From Phymorhynchus buccinoides (Eukaryota > Mollusca > Gastropoda > Neogastropoda > Raphitomidae), in contig CM065699.1 of assembly GCA_017654935.2 (NCBI GenBank), positions 12,577,826 through 12,641,825 of the forward strand: a stretch of DNA of 64,000 bases. Direction: 5' to 3'. The translations under genes and the position numbers were made by a program. Positions 62,635 through 64,000 of the stretch are shown here, piece after piece. How positions within the stretch are numbered: the first letter of the stretch is position 1; every line of letters starts with the position of its first letter. The notes beneath the pieces were generated by a model. The model worked only from the letters and a program-made list of their open reading frames with translations, was not told the DNA's origin and ran no database searches.

Positions 62635-63103
62635 ACCATTTTCGTCGTTGCAGCCTGATATTCATCTTACTGTACGATTATAACAGCATGGGTGCAACTC
62701 CCCAAAATGAACAGAAACTGAAAGGCTGGACCCATGGCCCCGGCAGGATACAGGGGCAAAGCCCCTTCGGACGATTCAGGGGGGCAACTTAATTCTTTCC
62801 CGACGGCGCCTGCTGAGCAACGGATGTACCATCAGCCGGCTGCTTCGCCAAGCTTTACAACCGTTGACGACGGCCCGATTTTGGCATTTTTGTAATTTTG
62901 TTACGACACTTACTGCATTAGTAAGCGCTTATTGCTATGCATCAATGGAAAGAGCACAAATTGAACTTTATTCTGGTATCATTTTCAAAGATATTATGGG
63001 AACTATCACACCACAGTTGTACTTGAAATAACATAACCGAAAGACACGGGAAAATAGTTTTGTTGCACCACTAGCAGGTGTGTGCGTGTGCGCGCACGCG
63101 CGC

Positions 63104-63136
<33 letters not shown>

Positions 63137-64000
63137 GGCATCATCCCACTCTACTTCATTAGTAAAACTTTGTGTAGGCTGTAGCGGAACGCGTCTGTGA
63201 GTGTGTGTGTGTGTGACTAACGGAATGCCTCTATGGCTCGCTGTGTAGTGTGTGCGAGCAATGGAAGATTCCAGACACTGCAACTTTCGTGGGCAAATTC
63301 TTTGTTTCATTCTTAAATAACAGGGTGAAAGTCATTTTTAACTCAACAAAAATAGCTGTTATCTCATCTGAAACTCTTCCCGCCACTAAGACAGGCTACT
63401 TCATTCATACTGCAATAGAGAAACCGAGATTTTAAAAAAAAGTTCCACCGGAAACATGTAACCGATGCGGGAACAGATGGGCGCTGGGCCATCGGCTACT
63501 GGCAACCGATTAGGCGGCAAGTCACAAAATCGCTACTGGCTACTGGCAGCCGATTAGTCGTTAAAAGGTTAAGAGAGAGATATGAGACAGACAAAATGAT
63601 AGACAGTTTGAGTCTGATATGCCTTGTAAAATGATTACATTGCCTTTGTAAAATGATTACATTGCCTTTGTAAACTTCCAAGATAGAACACTAGACTAAT
63701 TTAAAAACGCCCCAAATCGCTTGAGGTCAATGTTTGTTTTTTTATGAATAAAACCCCCTGAAGTTCAGTTTCTGGTAAAATTAAAAATACTGAAATCAGT
63801 GTAAAACTGAAAGAGTAACACCATGTAACAGATTTGTGTAAGAGAAGGTGAAGAACGGGAGGAGATTTCATATTTTTCTGTACAAATACTGATAAAGGTG
63901 CTGACAATGACATCCTGACATCCCACCTCCCTCCCATTAAAAATGGATTGATTATTGGCAATAGCGGATGTCCCCAACCCTACCCTCCCTGATGCATTCA
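62635..64000. other. Intergenic stretch to window end
   Basis: Contains a GT/GA simple tract at 63077-63136 and a short direct repeat GTAAAATGATTACATTGCCT (63627, 63648). No gene recognised. Confidence 0.55.

Overview
The window is a piece of an animal nuclear genome. Two protein-coding genes lie on the + strand. Their exons are short, GC-richer and bounded by GT/AG splice sites, and they sit in AT-richer introns full of microsatellites, minisatellites, SINEs and palindromic MITEs. My best guess is a lophotrochozoan, probably a marine mollusc, because of the extreme (GT)n/(CT)n/(CTT)n load and the repeat style. No sequence here proves that.

Gene 1 (5148-33645) is the 3' two-thirds of a CLC-7-type lysosomal H+/Cl- exchanger. 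Fifteen exons join in frame into 535 codons, from just after the missing GPEGP region to the stop after the second CBS domain. The first ~250-300 residues must be encoded upstream of the window. Gene 2 (45824-53668) is a complete five-exon mitochondrial malonyl-CoA:ACP transacylase (MCAT) of 468 residues with all catalytic residues present. The two genes are co-oriented neighbours with no obvious functional link. One acts in lysosomal ion transport and the other in mitochondrial fatty-acid synthesis.

Layout: 1-5100 holds repeats (30-bp and 57-bp minisatellites, GA, GT, TTG, TTC and TTA arrays, SINE fragments). 5148-33645 is the CLC gene. 33646-45800 is intergenic: five-copy TA-flanked palindromic MITEs (two of them here as an inverted pair), a 43-bp minisatellite, an 850-bp CT tract and a CR1-like retrotransposon remnant. 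45824-53668 is MCAT. 53700-64000 holds a TG-rich ~50-bp minisatellite, a possible bidirectional promoter with candidate first exons near 56.35-56.65 kb, two abutting minisatellites at 58.15-58.85 kb and further MITEs. No exon can be assigned with confidence after 53668.

The most unusual feature is that exon-intron junctions have repeatedly been copied in tandem into the adjoining introns. The CLC exon ending at 5306 has four more copies of its end plus 5' splice site. The exon starting at 9913 has one extra copy of its acceptor and first ~60 nt. The exon starting at 14012 has up to three degenerate acceptor copies. The exon starting at 21748 has a decayed copy. The exon starting at 25500 is preceded by about 35 tandem copies (2.2 kb) of a ~61-bp unit carrying a possible branch point, an AG acceptor and the exon's first ten nucleotides. 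MCAT exon 3 has two downstream copies of its 3' end. I know of no named system that matches this. Several other splice sites are hugged by long TG, TC or TTC microsatellites or by SINE/MITE ends.
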